Of a stretch of 64,000 bases of DNA, positions 41,613 to 53,671 are shown one piece after another. This DNA comes from Schistocerca nitens. Taxonomy: Eukaryota; Arthropoda; Insecta; Orthoptera; Acrididae. Under the pieces are notes generated by a model that saw only the letters and a list, made by a program, of their open reading frames with translations, was not told where the DNA came from and made no database searches. Numbering within the stretch: the first letter of the stretch is position 1; the number at the start of each line of letters is the position of its first letter. The position numbers were made by a program, and so were the translations under genes. The stretch is taken from NCBI RefSeq assembly GCF_023898315.1, contig NC_064622.1:356233234-356297233 (forward strand). The letters are read 5' to 3'.

Positions 41613-43923
41613 ACACTAATTTTTTACTTAAAAGTAAGTTTCTGTGTAACGGCAACACTATTCATTCAGTCATAGGATTGTCGCTTACTTGCTTGGAAAG
41701 CTTGCACGCAGCGCTGACGAAATTTCTGCAGTTTCAGTGAATTGATGCTCTTTCTTTTATAAAATTAGGTATCATGAATCCTGAAAAAGTTAATTTGTGG
41801 ATGACAATGGACGATTAAAGGAGTTGACAGAAGAAATTCGGTTTTCAATACCAGTTCCGAATGAAAGTGAAGATGACAGTGGTGATGAAGATAAAATATG
41901 TGACACCAGCAATAAATCCGTGAAATCACACAGTGCAACTGTTAATCTTATTGAATCCAATGTGAGTTTAAATGATTGTGATTGTGCTGGGCAGTCAATC
42001 AATGCAGACACCTCGGTAGTTGCAGTAGGAACTACAAGTACGAGAGGCGGTTCTGCTGCAATATCAGCGCAAGGTAAGAACAATACACAGATAAAGAAAA
42101 TACGAGATGTGTTGTGGAGGAAAGGAGAGATGAAGTATGTAGAGCAACCTTTTCTTGGAAAGGAAGCTTTAACAGATGAGCCATTAGCAAAGGAAACTCC
42201 ATATGACTTCTTTTCGTATTTTTTTCAATGAAAATATTTTGGAGTTGATTTGACGCAGATCTACGCTTTATAGTACCCAGATGAATTTGTGTAAGCCCAG
42301 CAATGTTGCCCTTAGAAGACATTCAAAAGTTTTTAGGTGATTGTATCCTCTCTTCTGTTGTAACACTGAAGAATGTGAGGATGTATTGGAATAACATTGT
42401 GGGCCCATCAGTTGTACAGGACAATATTACTGTCAATAAATTTGAGCAAGTGAGGCGCTTCTTACACTTTCAAGACAATTTAGCAAATACTAATGGAGAA
42501 GACAAGCTCAGAAAGCTAAGACCTATTTTTAAGCACCTGAATGAAAAATTTGGTTCAGTTCCAATGGAGGAGTCATTAACTGTAGATGAACAGATGTGTG
42601 CTACCAGAGCCAGGCACCGTCTCAAAATGTACATGCCAGATATAAATATGGCTATAAACTGTTTTTACTTTGTGGTGTATGTGGGTATGCTTACAAAATG
42701 GACATGTATACATGACACGAACATGAATGGGACAAGATTGATGCATAGCCGGATCTTGGTGCCAGCAGCAATGTGGTTGTTAGATTATACAGGAATGTAC
42801 CATAGAATGTAAATGAGAAAATTTACTTTGATAATTATTACACATCAATACCGCAAATGCATTATTTGAAGGGAAGAGGCATTTTATCTCTAGGAGCTGT
42901 TAGAAGAAGTAGAGTTCACAATAAGAAACTCTCAGATGACAAGTCCCTGAGTAAAGAGGAAAGGGGTAAACTACTGGAGTTTATTGGAAATTATGAAGGA
43001 ACAGTGATCTCAAATGTACTCTGGAAGTACAACAAGACAGTCATGTTGTTATCCATGTTTGTAGGAAGTGACCCTGTAAGCAATGTAAAGACATATGATA
43101 GAAGTAGGAAGGAACATATTTTTGTATCTTGTCCAAAAATTGTGCAAACTTATAACAAGCATATGGGGGGAGTGGATCTTCTAGACAGTCTCATTGGCAG
43201 ATACAGAATCATAATGCAGAGTAAGAAGTGGTACTTTAGAATATTTTACCATCTTGTTGATGTAGCCACAATCAACAGCTGGATTTTGTACCACAGAGTT
43301 AACAGAATCCGCAACCCAGTGTCTCAAGCTGAGGAGCTCCAGTTAGCAAATTTTAGGATTGAACTGGCTGAAACTTTGCTCAAAATTGGTTTCAGTTCTA
43401 CACCAAAGAGAGGAAGGCCAAGTTTAATAGAGAAACCACCTTTATTTAGATAAAAAACAAAGGTGAAAAAATGAAAATTGCAAAGGTTATACCATTATTA
43501 AATGTGAAAAATGTAACGCGGAGCTGTGTCTTAACAAGAAAGGTAACTGTTTCACTAAATATCATGTACTATGATTTTAAAGTTTTCAGATTTATTTCAC
43601 AGAACTCTCCTGCTTTAAATTCCACTGAGATCAATAATATGAAATTTAAATTCAAACTCAAATATCTCATAAAATCTTTGTTCCATAAAATGTATTTGTT
43701 ACTTAATTTTCCTGTTTGATTTGCTGTTGTAACAGTTTTGGCAACTGGAGAGTGCGTTATGTCTAAACGCATGATGTTGCCAAATGGCAACAAGTAATAA
43801 ATAATGACTTTCACATTGTTAAATGAGTTATATGATTTTTTCAGTATTTTTCCCCTTCATTGGAGAACATTTTGTACAATATATTTTTTTTTGTACTAAA
43901 ATAAAAATTCATGCAATTTAGGG
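41613..43923 (+). mobile_element. piggyBac-type transposon, nearly complete
   Basis: The element is 2.3 kb and lies between TTAA at 41,609-41,612 and TTAA at 43,924-43,927, the piggyBac target. The right end is AGGG next to TTAA, as expected; the left end (ACACTAATTT) matches the inverted right end only loosely. One transposase gene fills most of it. Flanking sequence on the left is a Tc1/mariner remnant. Confidence 0.8.
41797..43560 (+). pseudogene. piggyBac transposase, broken
   Basis: The acidic N-terminal part is at 41,797-42,231. The catalytic region is in two frames, 42,303-42,812 and 42,857-43,453. Catalytic acids are visible in TVDEQM, in YFDNYYTS (which falls in the short gap at about 42,820-42,850, in another frame) and in HMGGVDLLDS. 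The Cys-rich end ([19 protein letters not shown], about 43,500-43,555) is also out of frame. So at least three frame changes or stops disable the gene. The enzyme would cut and paste its own transposon at TTAA sites. Confidence 0.85.
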
Positions 43924-43927
43924 TTAA

Positions 43928-44754
43928 AACTTATTGCGCGATGCAGTATTCTTTCACGCATTTCAGTGTTAATGACGTCTATCTCCTGAACTATGATAAG
44001 TACATGGTTGTTACCCCAACATCATTTGTTGTCTGACTGAGACCCCATGTGGTTATTTGTTCTACCTCTGATGAACAAAATAAATGTTTTATTTCAATCA
44101 GTTTGTTTTATTTTTTAACATGCATTTTTTTCTAATACACATACAAAAAGGGGAGTGACATTAGCATAATCTGAAAGTACTATGTATTCGCTATGTAGAA
44201 CTATAAAATAAGCACTTCAACGGGAGACTACTCCTCAGTAAATTATTCTTTCACATGTTCGTTGACTCACTTGAGAAAACATAATAAGACAGAAGACATT
44301 CACAGTCTCCCGTAGCTAGGAGACCGTGAGTTGTTCTGAAATGCAGCTGCCAGGCGGTCAAGTGATGGTAATAGATGGCTGAGGTGGGCTAATGCGGCTG
44401 TTGCAGTAAAGTCACAACTTTAAAATGATGTGATTGATAATGATGTGGCAAAACAGGCATTGCTCGATTGACATTATCATATTTGTGGCACTGCCTTAAT
44501 TAGGTGTGGGCCTTGCTTCATAGATAACAGCAGTTCACATTGATAGCACTGCATATTGGTGCAGCTCGTGGTACCTTATGTTGTGGCAGCTGTGGGAGGC
44601 TTGTAGGAAAACAGCACTGTGGAATCCTCTATTTACAAGTGATTTCCAGAAGTAAAGTGTGGGCTTAACCTGGCCTGGAGTACACGTCAGTAACAGCCAT
44701 TTATGCTGGGGCCAGCCTGGCATACACTGCAGAGGGTGTTTGTTGTTTTCAGTG
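43928..44754. other. Intergenic stretch, nothing recognised
   Basis: Low-complexity AT-rich sequence without supported genes. It may hold more of the Tc1/mariner remnant that the piggyBac entered. Confidence 0.4.
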
Positions 44755-45420
44755 GATACAAAAACAGGTCATATATTCAAAGAACTTGGCAGTATGAGCC
44801 CACTTATCACTATGAACTTGCACCCCTCAGGCCTGGGGGCATGCATTGATTCAGTTGGGAAGGGTTTCATAAAGCTGTTGTATCATCTCTGGAGGCAATC
44901 TGAGCCATAACTGACACAACTGGTCCTTGATATCCTGGATTCTGGTATTGGAATGGAGTTAACATCTGAACTGGTCCCGTATGTGTCTATTGGGGACAGA
45001 TCTGGGAATCTTGCTGACTATGGAAGAGCCTCAACATCACGCACACATTTCATGGAGGCACATGTCATTGTGTATTGTCGCTATGAAAAAGGGTACAACA
45101 ATACTGTTGCCTGGGAGATAACACATGAGAATGCAGTATACCTGTGACATAATGTTGTGCCATCAGAGTTCCCTCAATCACTACCGGTCTTGTCCTGAAG
45201 CCATACATGGTAGCTCCTCACCCCACAACATCAAAAGTGACACCACTGTGCTTCTCCAAAATATTGGAAGAACGGGTTTTCTCCCCAAGCCACCACTATA
45301 TTTGCCGACAATGGTGATCTGTGGTAGTGCATAGACGTGATTCACAGCTGATCACAATGCAATGCCGTTCATCAGTGTCCATGCTTCCCCATCACAGTAT
45401 CACTCCAAATGCAGATGTTT
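44755..45420 (-). mobile_element. Tc1-like transposon remnant (3' half)
   Basis: Read on the minus strand, the sequence follows a Tc1-type transposase: a SPLSAN block, then LQDKTGS, CLPGNS-like and SARFPDLSPIDTYG at about 45,010, which carries the DLSPI motif of the third catalytic residue. QPEGCK-like C-terminal sequence precedes the tail. The middle is badly decayed, with many stops. It ends against the SINE at 45,421. Confidence 0.65.
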
Positions 45421-45585
45421 GTGGTAAGATCTTATGGGACCAAACTGCTGAGGTCATCGGTCCCTAAGCTAACGCACTACTTAATCTAACTTAGCTAACT
45501 TACGCTAAGGACAACACACACACCCATGCCCGAGGGAGGACTCGAACCTCCAACGGGGGTGGGGGGCATGCAGACCATTCTAAAG
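45421..45585 (-). mobile_element. tRNA-headed SINE, head truncated
   Basis: Minus-strand sequence has GGAGGTTCGAGTCCTCC (B box), CGGGCATGGGTGTGTGTG and, near its end, GGGACCGATGACCTCAGCAG with GGTCCCATAAGATC. The tRNA-like head is largely missing. Confidence 0.75.
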
Positions 45586-47184
45586 CTTTGAATGACTTAA
45601 AGTGGTGAAGTATGTATGTAAACTCCCACTTCTTTAACAATACGACTTACATGGAATTGTCAGCCAACTTTCCTTGCTGGTTAGCTTGCTGCTCCAACCT
45701 CCTTTTCTCTTCTTCTCCGGAATATATTTGCTAGGAACAGTAATTTCTCAAGACTCTTTCTACTTATAAAAATAAGCAGGTGTATGCCGTTTCTTTTGCT
45801 TCACTTAACGACATATATTTGAACATCAAACTTTTTACAAATTTCAGTCACCACATAAACAAATACTATCAAGTAAGTCTCTTGACTTCTCCAAATGTTA
45901 GAAACAAAGTAGATTTACATATAAGGTAAGGTTGGCTTGATAACCTTGTCCTTTCCCAATATGAATTTCCATACATGTCGTATCCTCTCCATGTTCAAAA
46001 CAAACATTAATTAACAGTACTTCGTTGAAACACTATATATCCCCCTCCTCAGATCGAACACACGATATTTTATACATAATCATTACGTACATTAATATCG
46101 TACATAATAACAATTCACATTTTAAAAGTATTCATTTATTACATAGGATTATATCGATGCACAAGTCACCGAAATGGCATCAAATCGAAAGACTTTCACC
46201 CGGCGAATGGTCTACCCAACGGGAGGTCCTAGTCGCACGACATTTATTTATAAGTTTATATACTTTTTTTTTTTTTCACCCATAAATCTTTGTACTCTAT
46301 AGAGCAAGCTTCCGCTTGTTGTCTTTCTACTGACTCCTTACTCTATGTGTTTTTTTTTTTTTTTCGAACATAAGCATTTATTTATAATTTCAGTCCTCAT
46401 TATTATTACTTAGGAATTTTGAGGACTCTTTCTTTAACCCCAATCGCAAACTTCAGGTGCTCATTACACTTGAGTACTTTATTCTAATTCTTTGTACTGC
46501 TACTTTAGTATGTAATATTCTCATTATTTATTGTAGTCTGGAGGAACTCTAGGCAAATGAAAGTGTTCTTTTTGACCCTTGTAAACTCACATAAAACATT
46601 ATAAAGCTAGTGTTACATAGAATTCAAACTTACCAGAATAATCCTATAAAACATGTGACTTCTGTCACGATACTGTCCCGTTCTGGTAGGATCAGTAACT
46701 ATACCTTACTTGTGGGTTGACCATATGGGTGTCCTCCTCTTTCCATTCTGGCAGGTATGCCACTTTATACAATATACAATATCCCCATTTGTCAGGCCAC
46801 AGGTCGTCCTATTTCCATGTAGGTATTTCTGCCCTATATATTCAGTAAATGCTGGGTATACCCCCCTTATCCTTTCTAAGTAGGCCTCATGGTTCATTAC
46901 CCCCAGTATACATTTCTATGTATACTATAGTTAAGTATTTACTGGTAAAGCTACAAATCTATTCTACACTTCTACTCATAAACTTCTGTACCTGTAATAG
47001 ATACCATGTCTGGATGTACTATTCAGTAGATAATATGTTTACTTAGGCTATATCAGTCCCACTATCCAACAATTCATCAGAATATTTGTTTGACTGACAT
47101 TCCTTAATGACTATCACAATTAACTCCTCTTTGGCTTATGTTCGTTTTCATTACTCATGCATCCTTCTTATGTACATTCATTGT

Positions 47185-47195
47185 ACAATCATCAT
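47185..47195. repeat. Target-site duplication of the full-length RTE LINE (3' side)
   Basis: ACAATCATCAT is repeated exactly at 50,486-50,496. Confidence 0.85.
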
Positions 47196-50100
47196 GTGGT
47201 TGTTGTGGTCTTCAGTCCTGAGACTGGTTTGATGCAGCTCTCCATGCTACTCTATCCTGTGCAAGCTTCTTCATCTCCCAGTGCCTACTGCCACCTACAT
47301 CCTTCTGAATCTGCTTGGCGTATTCATCTCTCGGTCTCCCTCTACGATTTTTACCCTCCATGCTGCCCTCCAATACTAAATTGGTGATCCCTTGATGCCT
47401 CAGAACATGTCCTACAAACCGAGCCCTTCTTCTAGTCAAGTTGTGCCACAAACTTCTCTTCTCCCCAATCCTATTCAATACTTCCTCATTAGTTATGTGA
47501 TCTACCCATCTAATCTTCAGCATTCTTCTGTAGCACCACATTTCGAAAGCTTCTATTCTCTTCTTGTCTAAACTATTTATTGTCCATGTTTCACTTCCAT
47601 ACAAGGCTACACTCCATACAAATACTTTCAGAAACGACTTCCTGACACTTAAATCTATACTCGATATTAACGAATTTCTCTTCTTCAGAAATGCTTTCCT
47701 TGCCATCGCCAGTCTACATTTTATACCCTCTATACTTTGACCATCATCAGTTATTTTGCCCCCCAAATAGCAAAACTCCTTTACCACCTTAAGTGTCTCA
47801 TTTACTAATCTAATTCCCTCAGCATCACATGACTTAATTCGACTACATTCCATTATCCTCGTTTTGCTTTCATTGATGTTCATCTTATATCTTCCTTTCA
47901 AGACACTATCCATTCCGTTCAACTGCTCTTCCAAGTCCTTTGCTGTCTCTGACAGAATTACAATGTCATTGGCGAACCTCAAAGTTTTTATTTCTTCTCC
48001 ATGGAATTTAATACCTACTCCGAATTTTTCTTTTGTTTCCTTCACTGCTTGCTCAATATAGAGATTGAATAACATCGGGGAGAGGCAACAACCCTGTCAC
48101 ACACCCTTCCCAACCACTGCTTCCCTCTGATGTCCCTCGACTCTTATAACTGCCATCTGGTTTCTGTACAAATTGTAAATAGCCTTTCGCTCCCTGTATT
48201 TTACCCCTGCCACCTTTAGAATTTGAAAGAGAGTATTCCAGTCAACATTGTCAAAAGCTTTCTCTATGTCTACAAATGCTAGAAACGTAGGTTTGCCTTT
48301 CCTTAATCTACCTTCTAAGATAAGTCGTAAGGTCAGTATTGCCTAACGTGTTCTGATATTTCTACGGAATCCAAACTGATCTTCCCCGAGGTTGGCTTCT
48401 ACTAGTTTTTCCATTCATCTGTAAAGAATTCGCGTTAGTATTTTGCAGCCGTGTCTTATTAAACTGATTGTTCGGTAATTTTCACATCTGTCAACACCTG
48501 CTTTCTTTGGGATTGGAATTATTATATTGTTCTTGAAGTCTGAGGGTATTTCGCCTGTCTCATACATCTTGCTCACCAGATGGTAGAGTTTTGTCAGGAC
48601 TGGCTCTCCCAAGGCTGTCAGTAGTTCTAATGGAATGTTGTCTACTCCCGGGGCCTTGTTTCAACTCAGGTCTTTCAGTGCTCTGTCAAACTCTTCACGC
48701 AGTATCATATCTCCCATTTCATCTTCATCTACATCCTCTTCCATTTCCATAATATTGTCCTCAAGTACATCGCCCTTGTATAAACCCTCTATATACTCCT
48801 TCCACCTTTCTGCTTTCCCTTCTTTGCTTAGAACTGGGTTTCCATCTGAGCTCTCGATATTCATACAAGTGGCTCTCTTTTCTCCAAAGGTTTCTTTAAT
48901 TTTCCTGTAGGCAGTATCTATCTTACCCTTAGTGAGATAAGCCTCTATATCCACACATTTGCTCTCTATCCATCCCTGCTTAGCCATTTTGCACTTCCTG
49001 TCGATCTCATTTTTGAGACGTTTGTATTCCTTTTTGCCTGCTTCATTTACTGCATTTTTATATTTTCTCCTTTCATCAATGAAATTCAACATTTCTTCTG
49101 TTACCCATGGATTTCTACTAGCCCTCGTCTTTATACCCACGTGATCCTCTGCTGCCTTCACTACTTCATCTCTCAAAGCTACCCATTTTTCTTCTACTGT
49201 ATTTCTTTCCCCCATTCTTGTCAATTGTTCCCTTATGCTCTTCCTGAAACTCTGTACGACCTCTGGTTTAGTCAGTTTATCAAGGTCCCTCTCCTTAAAT
49301 TACCACCTTTTTGTAGTTTCTTCAGTTTTAATCTACAGTGTATAACCAATAGACTGTGGTCAGAGTCCACATCTGCCCCTGGAAATGTCTTACAATTTAA
49401 AACCTGGTTCCTAAATCTCTGTCTTACCATTTTGTAATCTATCTGAAACCTTCTCGTACCTCCAGGGTTCTTCCATGTATACAACCTTCTTTTATGATTC
49501 TTGAAGCAAGTGTTAGCTACGATTAAGTTGTACTCTGTGCAAAATTCTACCAGGCGGCTTCCTCTTTCATTTCTTAGCCCCAATCGATATTCACCTACTA
49601 CGTTTCCTTCTCTCCCTTTTCCTACTGACGAATTCCAGTCACCCATGACTATTAAATTTTTGTCTCCCTTCACTATCTGAATAATTTCTTTTATTTCGTC
49701 ATACATTTCTTCAATTTCTTCGTCATCTGCAGAGCTGGTTGGCATATAAACTTGTACTACTGTGGTAGGGGTGGGCTTTGTATCTATCTTGGCCACAATA
49801 ATGTGTTCACTATGCTGTTTGTAGTAGCTAACCCGCACCCCTATTTTTTTATTCATTATTAAACCTACTCCTGCATTACCCCTATTTGATTTTGTATTTA
49901 TAACCCTGTAATCACCTGACCAAAAGTCTTGTTCCTCCTGCCACCGAACTTCACTAATTCCCACTATATCTAACTTTAACCTATCCATTTCCCTTTTTAA
50001 ATTTTCTAACCTACCTGCCCGATTAAGGGATCTGACATTCCACGCTTCGATCCGTAGAACGCCAGTTTTCTTTCTTCTGATAACGACATCCTCTTGATTA

Positions 50101-50485
50101 GTCCCCGCCCGGAGATCCGAATGGAGGACTATTTTACCCCCGGAATATTTTACCAGAGAGGATGCCATCATCATTTAACCATACAGTAAAGCTGCATGCC
50201 CTCGGGAAAAATTACAGCTGTAGTTTCCCCTTGCTTTCAGCCGTTCGCAGTACCAGCACAGCAAGGCCGTTTTGTTTAGTGTTACAAGGCCAGATCAGTC
50301 AATCATCCAGACTGTTGCCCCTGCAACTACTGAAAAGGCTGCTGCCCCTCTTCAGGAACCACACGTTTGTCTGGCCTCTTAACAGATATCCCTCCGTTGT
50401 GGTTGCACGTATGGTACGGCCATCTGTATCGCTAAGGCACGCAAGCCTCCCCACCAACGGCAAGGTCCATGGTTCATGGGGGAGG
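47196..50485 (-). mobile_element. Full-length RTE-clade LINE (copy 4)
   Basis: At 3,290 bp, with a perfect 11-bp target duplication, this is the only complete RTE copy here. The 5' end contains CCATGGACCTTGCCGTTGG, typical of the family's 5' UTR. One long protein follows: endonuclease at 50,174-49,272, linker, then reverse transcriptase and C-terminal tail to 47,212. The 3' end is a short (CAA)-like tail. Clean ends and an exact duplication show it is younger than the LTR fossil it sits in. Confidence 0.92.
47212..50174 (-). pseudogene. RTE LINE protein: endonuclease and reverse transcriptase, broken
   Basis: The endonuclease reads IEAWNVRSLNRAGRLENLKR, EVRWQEEQDFWSGDYRVI, VMGDWNSSVG and SDHSLLV, like the protein often misannotated as craniofacial development protein 2. 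Reverse transcriptase has IPIPKKAGVDRCENYRTIS (about 48,520-48,460), the AFVDIEKAFDNVDW block (about 48,280-48,235) and an active site FAND where other copies have FADD, so Asp has become Asn. A frameshift at about 49,250 and stops at about 48,660, 48,415, 48,340 and 48,100 disable it. At least two of the stops (TGA in place of Arg) fit CGA-to-TGA decay. Confidence 0.88.
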
Positions 50486-50496
50486 ACAATCATCAT
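50486..50496. repeat. Target-site duplication of the full-length RTE LINE (5' side)
   Basis: Second copy of ACAATCATCAT. Confidence 0.85.
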
Positions 50497-50812
50497 AGTT
50501 CATATATATAGGGGATGTAGAACTGTCATAATAAAAAAACTTCGTGTGCATATTTCCCGATGTACCCATTTCTTTCCCCTTAGCATATCTGGCAGTTCTC
50601 ACGTTGCATCAGGTTTCTAATCGGTAATTTTAATGTTTGTGTTTATGTGGCCGCCGGTGCTTGAGTGAGAAGCCGGAGGAGGTTTGGTGTTAAATTGTCT
50701 CCTACAGAACGGACATTCCCACCTTCACCCTTGAGGTTCCCAAATGAAATCTTAGCAACCTTATTGAAATGGCAAATGGTGAAGAATAAGGCACACTTAT
50801 TTGCGAGGGTTG

Positions 50813-51016
50813 GTTCAAAATGGTTCAAATGGCTCTGAGCACTATGGGACTCAACTTCTGAGGTCATCAGTCCCCTAGAACTTAGAACTACTTAAACCTA
50901 ACTAGCCTAAGGACATCACACACATCCATGCCCGAAGCAGGATTAGAACCTGCGACCGTAGCGGTCTCGCGGTTCCAGACTGTAGCGCCTAGAACCGCAC
51001 GGTCACTCCGGCCGGC
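50813..51016 (-). mobile_element. tRNA-headed SINE, full length
   Basis: The head (minus strand) begins GCCGGCCGGAGTGACCGTGC, the B box is GCAGGTTCTAATCC, and the 3' end carries GACTGATGACCTCAGAAG and AGAGCCATTTGAACC. TGCGAGGGTTG at 50,802-50,812 and 51,017-51,027 is a perfect 11-bp target duplication. Confidence 0.92.
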
Positions 51017-52098
51017 TGCGAGGGTTGTTTGAAACGTATCATGTGATGTGCATTTTGTGTTAGTCATGATTTATGTGTTGGTGTGAATCATTCTTTTATC
51101 TGCAATACCCACCCCTTTCAAAATTGATACAAACCCTCCCATCTACAGCAAATCTTATAATCTATAAAATATTCTATGCAAAATAGAAAGTCTAACCACT
51201 ATAGTAGCCTACAATAATTATTTAAATTAGTCACATAATATCATGTTTTCCACAAATATAATATTCCATTCAGTTTATTTTGTCTAGAGATCACCTTTCA
51301 TCTGTGATTCACTTAAGCCAGTCCTTAGGTTATGGTCATATCCAATTTCCTAGGTAATCAGATTATAGGATAGTTTATGAATTCAGAAATAGATGGCAGA
51401 ATAGTTTAAGATTTGAAGGGCATTCGGTGCAGGAAAACTATTTTGGAAGAAACACTGAAAACAACTCGGGATCCGATGGTTGTCACTCCGCCCGTTAACT
51501 CAGAAGGTTAACGTCCCTGGGGGAGAGATGACTCTGCCCAGGTCCCATTGAACTGATATTAACTTCACTTGAGCAAGTGCAGACCAATACTTCTCTTGAC
51601 ATTTCTTTGGACATTTTTCCCACTGCAAAGCAATCACCACTTCACTAGGTAACACCACATTAGGACGAGTCACTCTCTTGTCTACTTTATCTTGGATAAG
51701 TTCGAATATTCTCCATAGGTCATCTGTACCTCTCTTGGTATCACTAAGTTCAGAAGATAAAATAGGAGATATGTTCCCGGATGTTACTTTCTCAGAAACT
51801 TTTTGATCTATAAGTTCTTCCACCTGTTCCTACCAACTATTTATAATGTTGGAGTTCGCTAGTTTCTCTCTGAAACTTCTTTCTACAGTATGTACTCATG
51901 TATTCACGTCCGTAATTTGCGACTGGATAATTGGTATTAACTTCTCTTGCTTATCAATGCCTTCTCTTACAGTATGTATCTCTGCTTTACAGCATTGAAC
52001 TTAACATTACATACATTTTCATATGAACCTAATTTTTCATTGATTTCGGTTTCTACCATATTACATTTTTCCTCAATATCAAATTCTAACCTATTTAT

Positions 52099-52248
52099 AT
52101 ATTTTGACTAAAGTTCAGTCTTGATCACGTCATGTATGTTTTAATGATACAGGTAACCGGTTTCGGTTTTATAGAAAGAACCGAAACCGGTTACCTGTAT
52201 CATTAAAACATACATGATGTGATCAAGACTGAACTCTAGTCGAAATAT
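52099..52248. mobile_element. Foldback MITE
   Basis: Two 70-bp arms (52,099-52,168 and 52,179-52,248) are complementary except at about four positions, with a 10-bp loop. The stem near the loop is GTAACCGGTTTCGG. There is no coding content. ATAT at both outer ends hints at a TA-type target. It is probably a miniature inverted-repeat element; the family is unknown. Confidence 0.8.
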
Positions 52249-53671
52249 AACAATTAATTGATCACTGCTTTCCAAAAATGTTTACCAAAAAAAAACTAAC
52301 CTATTTGCTTAATCTTGGAAAGTATAATTCTGCTTGTTGCTAAGGTCAGTGAATAGCTGGTTTACATGAATGTTCAAAGAACTCATTAACTCTTTCTTTA
52401 AATCTAACTTTACTATTTAGTGTGTGAAATTCAGTCTTTAGTAAACCTACATTTGTTACTTGAAAATTCGAGGTTTCACTCTGGTCATTTAGAACTTCAC
52501 TCTGAGCATTTAAACTAGAATGTACCAAATCTATTTCTTTCCTTAGAGTTTCATACTGAGCATTTTTAATCTAGAAATTAAAGTTTCATTTAATTGTAAA
52601 CTCTGGGCTCCTAGTTTAGAATTTAACTGAGCATTTATTGAGTCTAATTTAAGACTCTGATCTTTAATTAAATTTACTAACTCAGTCCAGTCTGGCATTT
52701 TTCTCCTGATTCTCATAGCCATAGCTGGTTGTTGACTTTCTTCTACTTGTTTCATGTTATCCATATTCTTATGCGTTTTAGATCTACTAAACATTTAAAA
52801 ACTTCATTCTAAGTGTAACAACTACACAAGTACACTTCACTCAACAGTTTATCCAACTTTACGCTCAAACAATAAAGTACTGTGTTACGCTCACCCGGCA
52901 TAGAGTTTAGGCTGCTTCGGTGAGCGGATGTGGAATCAGCACGGTGAGCAGCAACTGGTGCCAGTGGCATCGAATGTAGGTTTCCGCATTGACGTCGGTG
53001 AGTGGATGTGGGAGCAGGTCAGCACCGATGAACAGCAACTGGTACCGGTGGTGTCGGATGTTGTTTTCTGTGTATGCGTACCCATGATGTGTGAGAGCTG
53101 TATACTCGCCACACCAGGTCTTCTTAGTCGAATTGTTCTCGGCATATCTCTTCTTAGTCTAATACATCGAGGTCTTCTCTCTGTTCTTTTAACATTCAGA
53201 CTTTCTTACGTCTTCCCATTTTTTAATTTTCACCATTGGAATTTTTAGGCTTAGTCCAGTTTTTCGTAATGGTTGTCTCATCTTGTTATGATCGGTTGCT
53301 ATGGCAACATCTAATATCTTCTTATCTCGTTTTTGTCTCAAAAATCCTGTTTTCTTCTGTCCTTTCACACAGGTCACCATGTTCTAATGCTTTGCAATGT
53401 ATGAGTCAGAAAAATAATATTTTCTTATGTTCGTAATGTGATGATAACACATACAAACTTTAGTGTCACCATACTCGTCGATCAACGATGTGTTTGTCTC
53501 GAAACCAAACAGAATTTTCTGCAGAATATAGACATATGACTGCCAGAAATCAACTAAATAAAATTTATGAGATAGTTGGTTTAATAAACATTCCTCTTCT
53601 CATTATGAATTTCAATACATTTCTTATCCTCTCCATGTCCAAAACGAAGAGTAATTAACAATACTTCAACA

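Larger units (their letters stand above)
45741..53671 (-). mobile_element. LTR retroelement fossil interrupted by a LINE, a SINE and a MITE
   Basis: A 292-bp candidate 5' LTR lies at 53,671-53,380. It starts TGTTGAAG, ends AGAACA, and is followed at once by TGGTGACC, a plausible primer-binding site. The matching 3' LTR starts at 46,032 with TGTTTCAACG, directly after a purine tract (46,050-46,037). The two share their first 100 or so bases at perhaps 70-75%; the rest has diverged. Coiled-coil-rich frames at 52,794-51,500 may be gag remnants. The copy is old and broken in many places. A full-length RTE LINE, a SINE and a foldback element have landed inside. Family not determined. Confidence 0.5.

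Noticed and set aside
42303-43453. A domesticated piggyBac host gene
   Set aside because: The frame is broken in several places and the element keeps TTAA borders, so it is a dead transposon.
49272-50174. A host gene for craniofacial development protein 2
   Set aside because: That name is commonly given to RTE LINE endonucleases; here it is part of a full-length LINE with target duplications.
51500-52794. A host coiled-coil protein gene on the minus strand
   Set aside because: Frames are short and interrupted by a MITE, and they lie between the two candidate LTRs, which suits gag remnants better.
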